Of a stretch of DNA of 64,000 bases, positions 8,653-20,745 are shown in pieces. The stretch's first letter is position 1; the number at the start of each line of letters is the position of its first letter. The notes below the pieces were generated by a model. The model was not told the origin of the DNA. It did not search any database and saw only the letters and a program-made list of their open reading frames with translations. The translations under genes were made by a program, and so were the position numbers. Location: the NCBI GenBank assembly GCA_025359425.1, contig JANYGC010000099.1:1-64000 (forward strand). The letters run 5' to 3'. This DNA is from Sphingomonadaceae bacterium (lineage in GTDB: Bacteria; Pseudomonadota; Alphaproteobacteria; Sphingomonadales; Sphingomonadaceae).

Positions 8653-9765
8653 TCACCCCAGCGAGCGGCCGTGTTTGCTCCACCGGTCGACCGCCATGAT
8701 CGTGCCGATGCAGATCATGTTGGTCATCATCGAAGAGCCGCCGTGGCTGATCCATGGCAGCGGGATGCCGACCACCGGGGCCAGGCCCATGACCATCATC
8801 ATGTTGATCGCCATGTAAAAGAAAATCGTAAAGGTCATCCCCGCGGCGAGCAGGCTGGAGAACCGGTCGGGCGCGCGGCGCGAGACGCCCATGCCCCAGC
8901 GCAGCACCCACAGGAATACGGCAAGCACGAACAGGCCGCCCAGGATGCCCCATTCCTCAGCCATGGTGGCAAAAGCAAAGTCGGTGTGCGCTTCGGGCAG
9001 GTATTCAAGGTGGCTTTGGCTGCCGTTGCCGAAACCCTTGCCCCAGAATCCGCCCGAACCGATCGCGATCTTCGATTGGGTGATGTGATAGCCCTTGCCC
9101 AGCGGATCGCTCTCGGGGTCGAGGAAGATCGCGACGCGGGCCTGCTGGTACGGCTTGAGCAGCAGATTGAAGGCTACCGGCACGGCAACCGCAACCGCTG
9201 CGCCTATTCCGATGAACCAGGCAAGCGGAAGCCCGGCGAGGAAAATCACCACCGCTGCCCCGAAGGTAATCGCCAGCCCCGTACCAAGGTCTGGCTGAGC
9301 CATCACCAGCAAAGCCGGAACGCCGACCAGCGCGCCCGCTGGAAGGAAGGCGCGCCAGCTTTTGGTCAACGCCGGGGGCAGGCCGTCATAGAACTTGGCC
9401 AGCGCCAGCACGATGCCCGGCTTCATCAATTCGCTGGGCTGAAGCTGCATGAATCCCAGGTTGAGCCAGCGCTGACTGCCGCCGCTGACTTTGCCGAGCA
9501 CTTCGACCAGGATCAGCAGCACCACCAGCGTGCCGAAGACCGGGAAAGCAACCTGCTTGAAAAAATCGCGCGGGAAGCGGGAGATGACGAAGGCCATCAT
9601 CAGGAACACCGCGAAGTGGAGCTCGTGGAGCAGGGCCCACGGCTGCAAATGGCCGCCTGCTGCCGAATAGAGCACGACCGACCCGAAGGTGTTGAGCGCC
9701 AGCAGCGGGACGAGCACGTGCCACGGTTCACGCGAGATCGCTTCGGGGACGATTCGGCGGCTCAT
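8653..9765 (-). CDS. rodA: SEDS-family rod shape protein RodA
   Basis: 370 aa RodA-like; 4-nt overlap with PBP2 gene. Confidence 0.95.
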   Translation of the reverse strand: MSRRIVPEAISREPWHVLVPLLALNTFGSVVLYSAAGGHLQPWALLHELHFAVFLMMAFVISRFPRDFFKQVAFPVFGTLVVLLILVEVLGKVSGGSQRWLNLGFMQLQPSELMKPGIVLALAKFYDGLPPALTKSWRAFLPAGALVGVPALLVMAQPDLGTGLAITFGAAVVIFLAGLPLAWFIGIGAAVAVAVPVAFNLLLKPYQQARVAIFLDPESDPLGKGYHITQSKIAIGSGGFWGKGFGNGSQSHLEYLPEAHTDFAFATMAEEWGILGGLFVLAVFLWVLRWGMGVSRRAPDRFSSLLAAGMTFTIFFYMAINMMMVMGLAPVVGIPLPWISHGGSSMMTNMICIGTIMAVDRWSKHGRSLG

Positions 9766-11825
9766 TGCGGCATGGCCGAGGGCGCAGGCGATGCTGACGG
9801 TTCGGGCGAGGGCGCTGCTTCAGGCGCGGGCGATGGTTCCTCGGGCCACGAGGTCGCAGCCGACTTGTCGGTCGGGGCTTCGGTATTCGCGGCCCGGCCG
9901 ATTGCCTTGTCGACCGTATCATCGTCGCTGACCTTGGGCGCGGTGGTCCCGTACTGGTTGACGTAGGAGCTGTATTTCGCAGCCACGCGCTCGCTCGGGG
10001 TGCCGCCCCAACCTTGCTCGAGCGCGGCCAAGGTGGCCATCGCCTTCTCGGGTTCGAACAGGAAGGTCATCACGTCCCTGGCGATCGGGGCAGCGGCGCG
10101 GGCTCCAAAGGTGCCGTGCTCGACTACGACCGACATGGCATAGCGCGGTGCATCGGTTGGCGCATAGCAGACGAACAGCGCGTGATCGCGCGTTTTCCAG
10201 GCGCCAACAGTTCCGCGTGCAGTCAGCGCGCGGACTTGCGCGGTACCGGTCTTGCCGGCCATCTGGATGCCGGGCAGGTCGAGCTTGCTGCCGACCCCGG
10301 TGCCCGATCCATTGACCACCCGGAACATCCCGTCATGCGCCACGGCGAACTGTTCAGGGGTGAAGGGCAAGGCAGGACCAGCGAGCTTTTCCTGGCCGAA
10401 AATCAGCGAGGGGATGAGGTTGCGGCCCGACGCGATCCGCGCGGTCATCACTGCGAGCTGCAACGGCGATACCGAGACATAGCCTTGGCCGATCGAGGCG
10501 TTAAGCGAATCCGCCGCGCTCCATTCCTGCTTGTAACGCCGCATCTTCCACGCCGCGTCGGGCACGGTGCCATAGCGCTGGGATGAGCCCGGCAGTTCGA
10601 ACTGCTGGCCCAGGCCGAGCAGCTTGGCCACCGGCGCGATCGCATCGTAGCCCACCCGGTGCGCCATCGACCAGAAATAGGTGTTGCAGCTGTGTTCGAT
10701 CGCGCTGCGCATATCCATGGCTCCATGCACAGCGTCGCAGCGGAAGAACCGATTGCCCAGCTGGTAGCCGCCCGGGCAATTGATCCGCTCGTCCGGTTCG
10801 ACCCCGTGGCTCTGCAAGGCCAGACTGGCCATCGGCTTCATCGTCGAGCCCGGAGGATAAAGGCCGCGCAGTGCCTTGTTGAGCAGCGGAATATGGTCGT
10901 CCTCGTTGAGCATCTTCCACTGCAAGCGGCTGATTCCGCCGGCAAAGGTGTTGGGATCGAACGAAGGCATCGAAACCACCGCCAGAATGGCGCCGGTAAT
11001 GCAGTCGATCACCACCACGGCTGCGGATTCGAGTCCGATGCGCCGCGCCGCGAAATCCTGCAGTGCGGCGTCGATGGTCAACTTGATCGGCTTGCCCGGC
11101 ACATCGTCGCGCTTTTCGAGGTCGCGCACGAACCGCCCGCTGGCGGTGACCTCGACCCGTTGCGCCCCGGGCACGCCGCGCAGGTCCTGCTCGAACTGCT
11201 TTTCCAGCCCGTCCTTGCCGATCTTGAAGCCCGGCGTGACCAGCAGCGGATTGTGTTCGGCTTCGTAATCCTTGGCCGAGGCCGGACCGACATAGCCGAT
11301 CAAGTGGCCCACCGAAGGCCCGGTCGGGTACCACCGGGTAAAGCCCTGCTGCGCGATCACTCCGGGCATGTCGGGCAGCCGCACCAGCACCTTGTCGTAT
11401 TGCTCGGGATCGAGGCCCGAGGTCACTTCGATCGGCTGATAGCCGTGCGCCTTGTCGAGCTTGTCCTCAAGATCCTGCAACTGCACCGGGGTAAAGGCGA
11501 GCAATCGGGCCAGTTCGGCAACGGTGGCGTCGCTGTCGACCAGCCGCTCGGGGATGATGTCGATGCGGAATTCGATGCGGTTGCTGGCGAGCTGGGTGTT
11601 GTTGCGATCGAGGATCGCCCCGCGCCGCGGTGGAACCAGCGTCAGGTTGACCCGGTTGCTTTCGGCCAGCGTTTCATATTTGGCGTTCTGGACCAGCCCG
11701 ATCCAGCCGAGCCGCGCCGCGAGCAGCACCCCAAGCCCGGTCTGCAAGCCGCCGATCAGTACCGAGCGGCGGTCAAAACTGTTGCTCAGTGTGCCCGAGC
11801 TGGTGTGCTGCGGCTTGCCGAACAC
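9762..11825 (-). CDS. mrdA: Penicillin-binding protein 2
   Basis: Transpeptidase motifs GSTMKPM, SIGQGYVSVSPLQLA, AGKTGTAQV; gene order with rodA and mreBCD. Confidence 0.95.
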   Translation of the reverse strand: MFGKPQHTSSGTLSNSFDRRSVLIGGLQTGLGVLLAARLGWIGLVQNAKYETLAESNRVNLTLVPPRRGAILDRNNTQLASNRIEFRIDIIPERLVDSDATVAELARLLAFTPVQLQDLEDKLDKAHGYQPIEVTSGLDPEQYDKVLVRLPDMPGVIAQQGFTRWYPTGPSVGHLIGYVGPASAKDYEAEHNPLLVTPGFKIGKDGLEKQFEQDLRGVPGAQRVEVTASGRFVRDLEKRDDVPGKPIKLTIDAALQDFAARRIGLESAAVVVIDCITGAILAVVSMPSFDPNTFAGGISRLQWKMLNEDDHIPLLNKALRGLYPPGSTMKPMASLALQSHGVEPDERINCPGGYQLGNRFFRCDAVHGAMDMRSAIEHSCNTYFWSMAHRVGYDAIAPVAKLLGLGQQFELPGSSQRYGTVPDAAWKMRRYKQEWSAADSLNASIGQGYVSVSPLQLAVMTARIASGRNLIPSLIFGQEKLAGPALPFTPEQFAVAHDGMFRVVNGSGTGVGSKLDLPGIQMAGKTGTAQVRALTARGTVGAWKTRDHALFVCYAPTDAPRYAMSVVVEHGTFGARAAAPIARDVMTFLFEPEKAMATLAALEQGWGGTPSERVAAKYSSYVNQYGTTAPKVSDDDTVDKAIGRAANTEAPTDKSAATSWPEEPSPAPEAAPSPEPSASPAPSAMPQ

Positions 11826-11826
11826 G

Positions 11827-12381
11827 TTACACAGACCGGATCGGGATCAGCCGGAACTTGTCGGCCAGGCCCACCAGCCGTGCGGTGACCGGATAGGCGA
11901 GGACCGCGACGGCGATCTGCGGCAGCAGGACCACGGCGCTCGCCGCGCCGCCGGCCATGTTGGCGATCTGCAGCGCAAGGAACAGGTAGCCAGTGATGAA
12001 AGCACTGGCGACCAGCCAATTGAGCACGAACCCGCGCCAAGGGAAGCGGTGATCGAGGAAATCGAGCGCGAGCATCGCGACCGACCACAGCACCACCGCC
12101 GAACCAATTGGCTGACCGCTGAACAGATCGTCGAACATGCCGAGCGGCCAACCGGCCCAGACCGGGAACAGCCCGGGGCGCAATTGCTGCCAACCGACCA
12201 GCAGCAGGAACCCGAACGGCGGGAGCACCGGCGCCGAAGCGATGACCGGCCAGGTTGGCGAGAGACTGCCGAGCATCACCAGCAACCACGGCGTCGCCAG
12301 CGCCAGCACCGGGGATGCGATGCGGTTGATCCGCGGTTTGCCGAACTGGCGCAGGGCGGAAGGCAGCGGGTTCGGCATCAA
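11827..12381 (-). CDS. mreD: Rod shape-determining protein MreD
   Basis: Small membrane protein between mreC and mrdA. Confidence 0.85.
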   Translation of the reverse strand: MMPNPLPSALRQFGKPRINRIASPVLALATPWLLVMLGSLSPTWPVIASAPVLPPFGFLLLVGWQQLRPGLFPVWAGWPLGMFDDLFSGQPIGSAVVLWSVAMLALDFLDHRFPWRGFVLNWLVASAFITGYLFLALQIANMAGGAASAVVLLPQIAVAVLAYPVTARLVGLADKFRLIPIRSV

Positions 12382-13268
12382 GGTTTCCCGGACGGAACAG
12401 GCCGGGGCTGCGGCTCTGGTGCGGGAAGCTCCTCGAACAGCGGCTCGACCGCGACGAATTCGGTCTGGCCGGGATCGCTCAGCGGCCGGGCGATTGCGCC
12501 GTCGGGGGTCAGCGATACGATCACCGCGACAGCTTCGCCCGGACGGTAAATCCCGCCCGAGCCCGAGGTAACGATCGCATCGCCGGGGTGCAACGGATTG
12601 ATCCCGGTTGTGCTGAGACGGATTTGCACGGTGCCGTTGCCAAGCCCGTTGGCATAACCCTGGATCCCGTCGCTGGCGCGGCGCACCGGGATCGAACTGT
12701 CCGCATCGGTGACCAGCAGAAGCCGCGCGCTGCTGCTGCCGACCTCGATCACCCGGCCAATCAATCCGAGCGGCGAGCGCACCCCCATGCCGACCCGCAC
12801 GCCCTGATTGGCACCCGCGCCAATCGTCGCAAAACGGCGGCTTGAGGACGAGGTCGAGCCAATCATGCGGGTCACCACGACCGGGCGCTGATCGCCTTGC
12901 GTCAAAACGAGCATGGCTTTGAGGCGGCCGTTCTCTTCGATCAGAGCAGCCTGTTCAGCAAGCTTGACCCGGCCCTCGGCAACTTCGCGTTCAAGCCGCG
13001 CGACCCGCGCGCCCGACGTGAAATAGCCCGCCAGGACCTGCCACAAATTCTGGCTGCCAGTCCGGGCTCCGGCGGCGACCCTGGCAGCGGGCGCAGTACT
13101 ATCGGCGGCAACCGTGCGCAGGCCGGTGAAAGCGCCCGCGTTGCCGGTCGACACAACCAACAGGATCACCCCGACCACCAGCCCGGCGACTGCGGTTATG
13201 TAACCGAAGAAATTGCCATATTGCGCCCGGCGGGAATACCCCGGGCGGCGATTGTTCGGCGCCGCCAT
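12378..13268 (-). CDS. mreC: Rod shape-determining protein MreC
   Basis: 296 aa MreC-like; operon context. Confidence 0.93.
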   Translation of the reverse strand: MAAPNNRRPGYSRRAQYGNFFGYITAVAGLVVGVILLVVSTGNAGAFTGLRTVAADSTAPAARVAAGARTGSQNLWQVLAGYFTSGARVARLEREVAEGRVKLAEQAALIEENGRLKAMLVLTQGDQRPVVVTRMIGSTSSSSRRFATIGAGANQGVRVGMGVRSPLGLIGRVIEVGSSSARLLLVTDADSSIPVRRASDGIQGYANGLGNGTVQIRLSTTGINPLHPGDAIVTSGSGGIYRPGEAVAVIVSLTPDGAIARPLSDPGQTEFVAVEPLFEELPAPEPQPRPVPSGKP

Positions 13269-13315
13269 CGGGGGTTACTCCTGGGGGAAGGCCGCGCGCG
13301 TCATCCGTCCTGAAC

Positions 13316-14530
<1,215 letters not shown>

Positions 14531-14549
14531 TCACCGCTAGGGTAACGGC

Positions 14550-16331
14550 GTGCCGATAATCCGCCGCCTGCCTGACGCATTGGTCAACCGCATCGCTGCG
14601 GGTGAGGTGGTCGAACGTCCGGCCTCGGCGCTTAAGGAACTGATCGAAAACGCGCTTGACGCCGATGCCCGGAATGTCGCCGTTCGCCTGAGCGCGGGCG
14701 GGCTCGACGGGATCGAAGTCACCGATGATGGCTGCGGGATGGCCCCAGCGGAGATCGCGCTGGCGCTCGAACGCCATGCCACTTCGAAACTGCCTGACGA
14801 CGCGATCGAACTGGTCAGCACCTTGGGCTTTCGCGGTGAGGCGCTGCCCTCGATTGCCAGCGTGGCGCGGCTGACGATCGAGAGCCGGGTGCCCGGATCG
14901 GACGAAGGCTGGCGGATGGTGGTCGATCACGGCGCGCTGGTCGAGCAAGGCCCTGCCGCGCTGCCGCCGGGGACCCGGATCCGGGTCGAAGACCTGTTCG
15001 GCAAGGTCCCCGCTCGGCGCAAATTCCTGCGTTCGGCGCGTAGCGAATATGCCGCTTGCCTCGATGTCGTACGCCGTCTCGCGATGGCGCGCAGCGAGGT
15101 CGGGTTGGTGCTTGAGCATGATGGGCGGCAGATCCTGCGGCTGCAGGGCGGGGATACCCTGCCGAGCCGGGTCGCGCAGATCGTCGCGCGCGAACTGGCC
15201 AGCGACGGGGTGCTGATCGATCTGCAACGCGGTGCGGCACGGCTCACCGGAGTTGCCGGGCTACCGACTTTCAACCGCGGGGTGGCGGATCACCAGTACC
15301 TGTTCGTCAACGGCCGCCCGGTGAAGGACCGGCTGCTGATCGGCGCAGTGCGCGGCGCCTATGCCGACATGCTCGCGCGTGACCGGCACGCGGTGCTCGC
15401 ATTGTTTCTCGACATTCCGCCCGAGGAGGTCGACGTCAACGTCCACCCGGCCAAGACCGAAGTGCGGTTTCGCGATCCGGCCTTTGTGCGCGGGTTCATC
15501 GTTGCGGGACTGCGCCATTCGCTCGAAGCCGAAGGCCAGCGCAGCGCACAGGGCCCCGCCGCGCCCGCGATGGGGAATTGGCAAAGCGCGCCGCTCACGG
15601 CACCGACACCGGCGCTCGCCTCGCTGTTTGCGCGCGACTATGGCTCGTCCGGGGTGCGTGAGGCAGCACGGCCGTGGCGCTCGTATGAAGGGGACACGCT
15701 GGCTCCCGCCGCCCGCGCCGAAGTGGCCGAGGAAGCGCCGACCCCGCAGCACCCGCTCGGAGTGGCGCGCGGGCAGGTGGCGCTGACCTATATCGTGGCC
15801 GAGGCCGAGGACGGGCTGGTGATCGTCGATCAGCACGCTGCGCACGAACGGCTGGTGCTCGAACGGCTCAAAGCCGCCGGGGCGCAGGGCAAGCTGGCAA
15901 CGAGCCAGGCGCTGTTGATCCCCGAAGTGGTCGAACTGGATGAGCCCGATTGCGACCGGCTCGAGGAAGCGAGCGATGCGTTTGCTGCGCTGGGGCTGGT
16001 GATCGAACGGTTCGGTCCCGGCGCAATGCTGGTCCGCGCGGTTCCGGCGCTGCTCGCCGCGGGCAGCCCGCAAGCGCTGCTGCGCGACCTCGCCGACGAT
16101 CTTGCCGCCAATGGCGCAGCGCTGCTGCTCGGCGAACGGCTTGATCTCGTCCTCGCGACGATGGCCTGCCACGGGAGCGTTCGGGCCGGTCGTGCGTTAT
16201 CGGTAGCAGAGATGAACGCCCTGCTGCGCGAGATGGAAGTCACCCCGCGCTCAGGCCAGTGCAATCACGGCCGCCCGACCTGGGTCAAACTGGCGCACGG
16301 CGATATCGAGAAACTGTTCGGGAGACGATGA
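14550..16331 (+). CDS. mutL: DNA mismatch repair protein MutL
   Basis: IAAGEVVERPASALKELIENALDA, GFRGEALPSIASV. Confidence 0.97.
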   Translation: MPIIRRLPDALVNRIAAGEVVERPASALKELIENALDADARNVAVRLSAGGLDGIEVTDDGCGMAPAEIALALERHATSKLPDDAIELVSTLGFRGEALPSIASVARLTIESRVPGSDEGWRMVVDHGALVEQGPAALPPGTRIRVEDLFGKVPARRKFLRSARSEYAACLDVVRRLAMARSEVGLVLEHDGRQILRLQGGDTLPSRVAQIVARELASDGVLIDLQRGAARLTGVAGLPTFNRGVADHQYLFVNGRPVKDRLLIGAVRGAYADMLARDRHAVLALFLDIPPEEVDVNVHPAKTEVRFRDPAFVRGFIVAGLRHSLEAEGQRSAQGPAAPAMGNWQSAPLTAPTPALASLFARDYGSSGVREAARPWRSYEGDTLAPAARAEVAEEAPTPQHPLGVARGQVALTYIVAEAEDGLVIVDQHAAHERLVLERLKAAGAQGKLATSQALLIPEVVELDEPDCDRLEEASDAFAALGLVIERFGPGAMLVRAVPALLAAGSPQALLRDLADDLAANGAALLLGERLDLVLATMACHGSVRAGRALSVAEMNALLREMEVTPRSGQCNHGRPTWVKLAHGDIEKLFGRR

Positions 16332-16834
16332 TGTTACGCCTGTTTGGTCTGGCCGCTGTGGTGATGCTGAGCGGCTGCGGCCCATCAGCGCCATCGGAAG
16401 AACAGAAGCGCCGCGATGCTGCCGATGTCGCCGCAGTCGAGGCAATCCAGAAGGTCGCACCGCCGATCAAGCCGATCGCCTTGCAGCCGATCACGCTTGA
16501 GGAAATCCAGGCCAAGAACCTGAGCGGGGCGGGGTGCAGTTTCAGCACCACTTCCCCGGCTGAACCGCTGGTGCTGGCGTTGGTCGGGCGCGCGCTGATC
16601 AAGCTCGACGATCATATCGACATGCTGGTGTCGGACAACGGCGGGACCAAGCTCGAAGCCGGGGCGTGGGAGCACTACATGGGCAAGGAATACACGCTGA
16701 CGCTCAAGCGCGTGCCGGGGGCGGGCAAGCCGGCGGTGGCCAAAAGCACGCAATATGCCGGCGAGCTGGTGGTCCGCGATGCGTGGGACCGGGTGGTCTA
16801 TTCGGTGCAGGGCACGCTCAACTGCGGAGTTTAG
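16328..16834 (+). CDS. Putative lipoprotein of unknown function
   Basis: Lipobox-like MLSGCG; ATGA overlap with mutL. Confidence 0.7.
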   Translation: MMLRLFGLAAVVMLSGCGPSAPSEEQKRRDAADVAAVEAIQKVAPPIKPIALQPITLEEIQAKNLSGAGCSFSTTSPAEPLVLALVGRALIKLDDHIDMLVSDNGGTKLEAGAWEHYMGKEYTLTLKRVPGAGKPAVAKSTQYAGELVVRDAWDRVVYSVQGTLNCGV

Positions 16835-17286
16835 GGGCGGGTCCGGATCAGGCCGATCGACTTCATGGTCGCGACCAGCACATGGTCCTGGTTGAACACC
16901 TTAACTTCGGAGCGGAAGCTGCCCATTTCTGGGCGTGAGCGGCTTGGCGTCTTGTCGATCAGCCGGGTTTCGACCCGCAGCGTATCGCCGGGATAGACCG
17001 GTTTCAACCAGCGCAACTCGTCGAGCCCGGGCGAGCCGAGTCCAGCCTGCTTCCGCTCGCTGATGTTGTCGACCATCATCCGCATCACCATCGCGCAGGT
17101 GTGCCAGCCACTGGCAGAGATCCGGCCGAAGTGCGTTTGTGCGGCAGCCTCGTCGGACAAGTGGAACGGCTGCGGATCGTACTTTTCGGCAAATTCGACG
17201 ACCTCTTCGAGGGTCACTTGGTAGCGCCCGAACGCGGCTGTTGCGCCGGGCTCGAGATCCTCGAAGAAGGTCATCTCGTCACTCAT
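16831..17286 (-). CDS. MaoC family dehydratase
   Basis: FEDLEPGATAAFGRYQVTLEEVVEFAEKYDPQPFHLSDEAA hotdog fold pattern. Confidence 0.9.
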   Translation of the reverse strand: MSDEMTFFEDLEPGATAAFGRYQVTLEEVVEFAEKYDPQPFHLSDEAAAQTHFGRISASGWHTCAMVMRMMVDNISERKQAGLGSPGLDELRWLKPVYPGDTLRVETRLIDKTPSRSRPEMGSFRSEVKVFNQDHVLVATMKSIGLIRTRP

Positions 17287-17301
17287 CTCGTCTTCTCAGG
17301 C

Positions 17302-18402
17302 TTAAACATTGAACTTGAAGTGCAGCACATCGCCGTCGGCGATGACGTATTCCTTGCCTTCCTGCCGCAGCTTGCCCGCGTCCTTGGCCCCGCCTTCGCC
17401 GCCGAGCGACACGTAATCGTCGTAGGCAATCGTTTCGGCGCGGATGAAGCCGCGTTGCATGTCCGAATGGATTTCCCCGGCCGCATCGGGCGCCTTGGCC
17501 CCGGCATGAACGGTCCAGGCGCGGGCTTCCTTGGGGCCGACGGTGAAGAAGGTCAGCAGGTGAAGCAGGTCGTAGCCCGAGCGGATGATCCGCGCGAGCC
17601 CGGTTTCGTGCAGCCCCATCTCCTCCAGGAAGACCAACCGGTCGTCCATCTCCATCGAGACCAGCTCGCTTTCGATCGCCGCAGAGACGATCACCGCGTT
17701 GGCGCCTTCGGCCTTGGCCTTGGCGAAGACCTTTTCGCTGAACGCATTGCCGCTGGCCGCGCTGTCTTCCTCGACATTGCAGACGTAAAGCACCGGCTTG
17801 GCGGTGAGCAATTGCGCGGAGTTGAACACTTGCAACTCTTCCGGGTCGCTCGGCCGGGCGAGCCGGGCGGGCTTGCCTTCGCGCAGCAGTTCGAGCGCGG
17901 GCAGCAGCACCGAGGCCAGCAGCCTGGCATCCTTGTCGCCCTGCGCGGCCTTTTTCTGCGCGGCGGGGACGCGCTTTTCCAGGCTCTCCAGGTCGGACAG
18001 CATCAGTTCGGTTTCGACCGTGTCGGCGTCCGAGACCGGATCGATCTTGTTGTCGACGTGCTGAATATCGTCATTCTCGAAGCAGCGCAGCACGTGGACG
18101 ATCGCGTCGACTTCGCGGATGTTGCCGAGGAACTGGTTGCCCAGTCCTTCGCCCTTCGACGCCCCGCGCACGAGGCCAGCGATATCGACGAAGCCAAGCT
18201 GGGTCGGGATAATCTTCGCGCTACCAGCGATGGCCGCAAGTTTATCCAGCCGCAGGTCGGGCACGCCAACCTGGCCGACATTGGGCTCGATCGTGCAGAA
18301 CGGATAGTTCGCCGCCTGCGCCGCCTGCGTCTCGGTCAGCGCATTGAACAGGGTGGACTTGCCCACGTTGGGCAGCCCGACGATACCGCATTTGAAACCC
18401 AT
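17302..18402 (-). CDS. ychF: Redox-regulated ATPase/GTPase YchF
   Basis: [45 protein letters not shown]. Confidence 0.97.
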   Translation of the reverse strand: MGFKCGIVGLPNVGKSTLFNALTETQAAQAANYPFCTIEPNVGQVGVPDLRLDKLAAIAGSAKIIPTQLGFVDIAGLVRGASKGEGLGNQFLGNIREVDAIVHVLRCFENDDIQHVDNKIDPVSDADTVETELMLSDLESLEKRVPAAQKKAAQGDKDARLLASVLLPALELLREGKPARLARPSDPEELQVFNSAQLLTAKPVLYVCNVEEDSAASGNAFSEKVFAKAKAEGANAVIVSAAIESELVSMEMDDRLVFLEEMGLHETGLARIIRSGYDLLHLLTFFTVGPKEARAWTVHAGAKAPDAAGEIHSDMQRGFIRAETIAYDDYVSLGGEGGAKDAGKLRQEGKEYVIADGDVLHFKFNV

Positions 18403-18473
18403 TATTGACTCCGCTGAGACGTGCGCGCCTCTTATGGACAAGCGGCGACAAATGCTAGGCGGGAGTCCGGATC

Positions 18474-18857
18474 ATGGGCGTGACTGGAATTGGCGGGGTG
18501 TTTTTCCGGGCGCAAGACCCCGATGCGCTCAACGAATGGTACCGGACGCACCTCCATGTCGGGGCAGGGTGCAACGCCGATGCAACCGGCCCGGTGGATG
18601 AGTGGAGCTGGACCGCGCTGGGCGGCCCCACCGTATTCGCGCCGTTCAAGGCCAACACCGATTATTTCCCGGCGGACAAGCAATACATGCTCAACTTCCG
18701 GGTCGAGGGGATCGATGCTTTGTTGGCATCCTTGAAGGACGCCGGTGTCGAGGTGATTACCAAGCCCGAGTGGAACGATCCGCAGACCGGCAGGTTTGCG
18801 CGGATTCATGACCCTGAGGGCAACCCGATCGAGCTGTGGGAACCGCCGACCGATTGA
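18474..18857 (+). CDS. VOC family protein
   Basis: IGGVFFRAQDPDALNEWYR ... ARIHDPEGNPIELWEPP. Confidence 0.9.
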   Translation: MGVTGIGGVFFRAQDPDALNEWYRTHLHVGAGCNADATGPVDEWSWTALGGPTVFAPFKANTDYFPADKQYMLNFRVEGIDALLASLKDAGVEVITKPEWNDPQTGRFARIHDPEGNPIELWEPPTD

Positions 18858-18875
18858 ATGGGCAAACCCAAGACA

Positions 18876-19002
18876 CGTTCGTCCTGAGCGAAGTCGAAGG
18901 ACCTGCCGAGCGCAGCCGAGGCGGCCAAGCTCTCGTTTGGCGGAACCGTTGAAGGTTCTCGGCTTCGCTCGAACCACCCTTCGACTTCGCTCAGGGCGAA
19001 CG
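18876..19002. repeat. Paired inverted REP-like element (CCTTCGACTTCGCTCAGG family)
   Basis: Arms 18876-18900 and 18977-19002 are reverse complements at about 24/25 positions. Confidence 0.85.
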
Positions 19003-19023
19003 GTGTCGAGTTAAGTGGTAGCG

Positions 19024-19593
19024 TTACTCCGCCAACCGCAACGCCACATCGTTCATAAACCGAACGTCATCGCCCTTGGCCAGCCACTCCGCCTCGCCTG
19101 AAATTGCGCCGAGCAGATCCGCCAGCGGGTCCATCTCGGCCTTGGCGTAATTGCCCAGCACATAGCCAGTGACCCGGTCCTTGTGCCCGGGGTGCCCGAT
19201 CCCGATCCGCACCCGCTTGAAATCAGGCCCGATATGCTGGTCGATCGAGCGCAGCCCATTGTGCCCCGCAGTGCCGCCGCCCTGCTTCACCTTGACCTTG
19301 AACGGCGCGAGATCGAGTTCGTCGTGGAACACGGTCAGCGCATCGGGCTCCAGCTTGTAGAACCGCAGCGCCTCACTCACCGCGCGGCCGCTTTCGTTCA
19401 TGAAGGTCGCGGGTTTGAGCAGCAGCACCCGCGCGCCGCCGATCCGGCCTTCCTGCAGCCAGCCGGAAAACTTCTTCTGCACCGCGCCGAAGCCATGCAC
19501 CTCGGCAATCGTGTCCACCGCCATGAAGCCGACGTTGTGCCGGTGCAGCGCATACTGCGCGCCCGGATTGCCAAGGCCGACCCACAGCTGCAA
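19024..19593 (-). CDS. pth: Peptidyl-tRNA hydrolase
   Basis: LWVGLGNPGAQYALHRHNVGFMAVD, KPATFMNESGRAV. Confidence 0.97.
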   Translation of the reverse strand: MQLWVGLGNPGAQYALHRHNVGFMAVDTIAEVHGFGAVQKKFSGWLQEGRIGGARVLLLKPATFMNESGRAVSEALRFYKLEPDALTVFHDELDLAPFKVKVKQGGGTAGHNGLRSIDQHIGPDFKRVRIGIGHPGHKDRVTGYVLGNYAKAEMDPLADLLGAISGEAEWLAKGDDVRFMNDVALRLAE

Positions 19594-19600
19594 CTGTGCG

Positions 19601-20020
19601 TCAGGCCTTCGACTTCATCGACTTAAGCACTTCGACCTGGTGATCGCGCGACCATTTTGAGCAGGTCAGCGTTTTGCTGGTCTGTTGGTCCGCGGGTTCA
19701 GCTTTGTAATCTTTGAACATCTTGCCGGTCATCGTGCGCCGCTGATCACCGGCAGGCTGCATGCTGAGTCGGCCAAGATAGTACGATTCTTCTTCGAGCG
19801 TGCTGGTCACCATGTCGCGCGCTTGCTCGCGCTCCTGCTCCGATTTGGAAGCGTCGTTGGCGATAGTCTTCGAAGCCGACAGCTGCAGGGCCAGACGCAC
19901 CACGCAACCCAAATCGCCGCCCGGAACCGGCGCCTCGCCCACTGCGGGCTGGTTTGCGGCAAGCGCCGGCGCGGCCATCAGCGAAAATGCGACTGCGGCG
20001 CTCGCCATACGATAGTGCAT
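19601..20020 (-). CDS. Hypothetical secreted protein
   Basis: 139 aa, clear signal peptide, no recognised family. Confidence 0.6.
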   Translation of the reverse strand: MHYRMASAAVAFSLMAAPALAANQPAVGEAPVPGGDLGCVVRLALQLSASKTIANDASKSEQEREQARDMVTSTLEEESYYLGRLSMQPAGDQRRTMTGKMFKDYKAEPADQQTSKTLTCSKWSRDHQVEVLKSMKSKA

Positions 20021-20124
20021 GAATCGGTCCCCCCAAATGCAAAGCCGGACCGCGTTGCCACGGCCGGGCTGAACATTGGCTTACATTTCGAACTGGTCAA
20101 CCACCGGGCCGACCAGCTCAGACC

Positions 20125-20745
20125 TTATTCCTCGGGGGCAGCTTCGGTCGTGGCGTTGTCGCCGGTTTCGCTGCGCAGGCCCGACGGTGCGATGATCGTG
20201 GCGATGGTGAAATCGCGGTCGGTGATCGCCGAGACCGAACCCGTGGGCAGGGTCACGTTGCTGATGTGGATCGAATCGCCGATATCGAGCCCGGTGACAT
20301 CGATCTGGATGTCTTCGGGCATCTTGTCGGCATCACAGATCAGTTCGAGCTCGTGGCGGACAATGTTGAGCACGCCGCCGCGCTTCAGGCCGGGCGAGTC
20401 CTCTTCGTTGATGAACAGCACCGGCACGTTGACGTGGACAGTCGAATCCTTCGAGAGGCGGAGGAAATCGGCGTGGAGCGGACGGTCGGTGACCGGGTGG
20501 AAGGCAACGTCCTTGGGGAGCGTACGCAGTTTCTTGCCGCCCACTTCGATCTCGACGATCGAGTTCAGGAAGTGGCCGGTGCCCAGCTGCTTGATCAGCA
20601 ACTTTTCCTCGACGTGGATCGCCAGGGGCTCTTCTTTGCCGCCGTATACAACGGCAGGAACGCGGCCTTCACGACGCAATGCACGGGAGGCTCCCTTGCC
20701 AGCCCGTTCACGCGTCTCGGCCGGCAGGTTCAGCGTATCGCTCAT
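20125..20745 (-). CDS. rplY: 50S ribosomal protein L25/general stress protein Ctc
   Basis: Ctc-type L25 N-terminus and long C-terminal domain; neighbour of pth. Confidence 0.95.
   Translation of the reverse strand: MSDTLNLPAETRERAGKGASRALRREGRVPAVVYGGKEEPLAIHVEEKLLIKQLGTGHFLNSIVEIEVGGKKLRTLPKDVAFHPVTDRPLHADFLRLSKDSTVHVNVPVLFINEEDSPGLKRGGVLNIVRHELELICDADKMPEDIQIDVTGLDIGDSIHISNVTLPTGSVSAITDRDFTIATIIAPSGLRSETGDNATTEAAPEE

Noticed and set aside
8614-9966. Long + strand ORF (450 aa) opposite rodA/mrdA
   Set aside because: Shadow ORF of high-GC coding on the other strand; Arg/His/Gln-rich with no domain
10659-12549. Two long + strand ORFs opposite mrdA/mreD
   Set aside because: Antisense shadows of clearly assigned genes
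17101-18408. 435-aa + strand ORF opposite ychF
   Set aside because: Shadow ORF; the minus-strand YchF motifs are unambiguous
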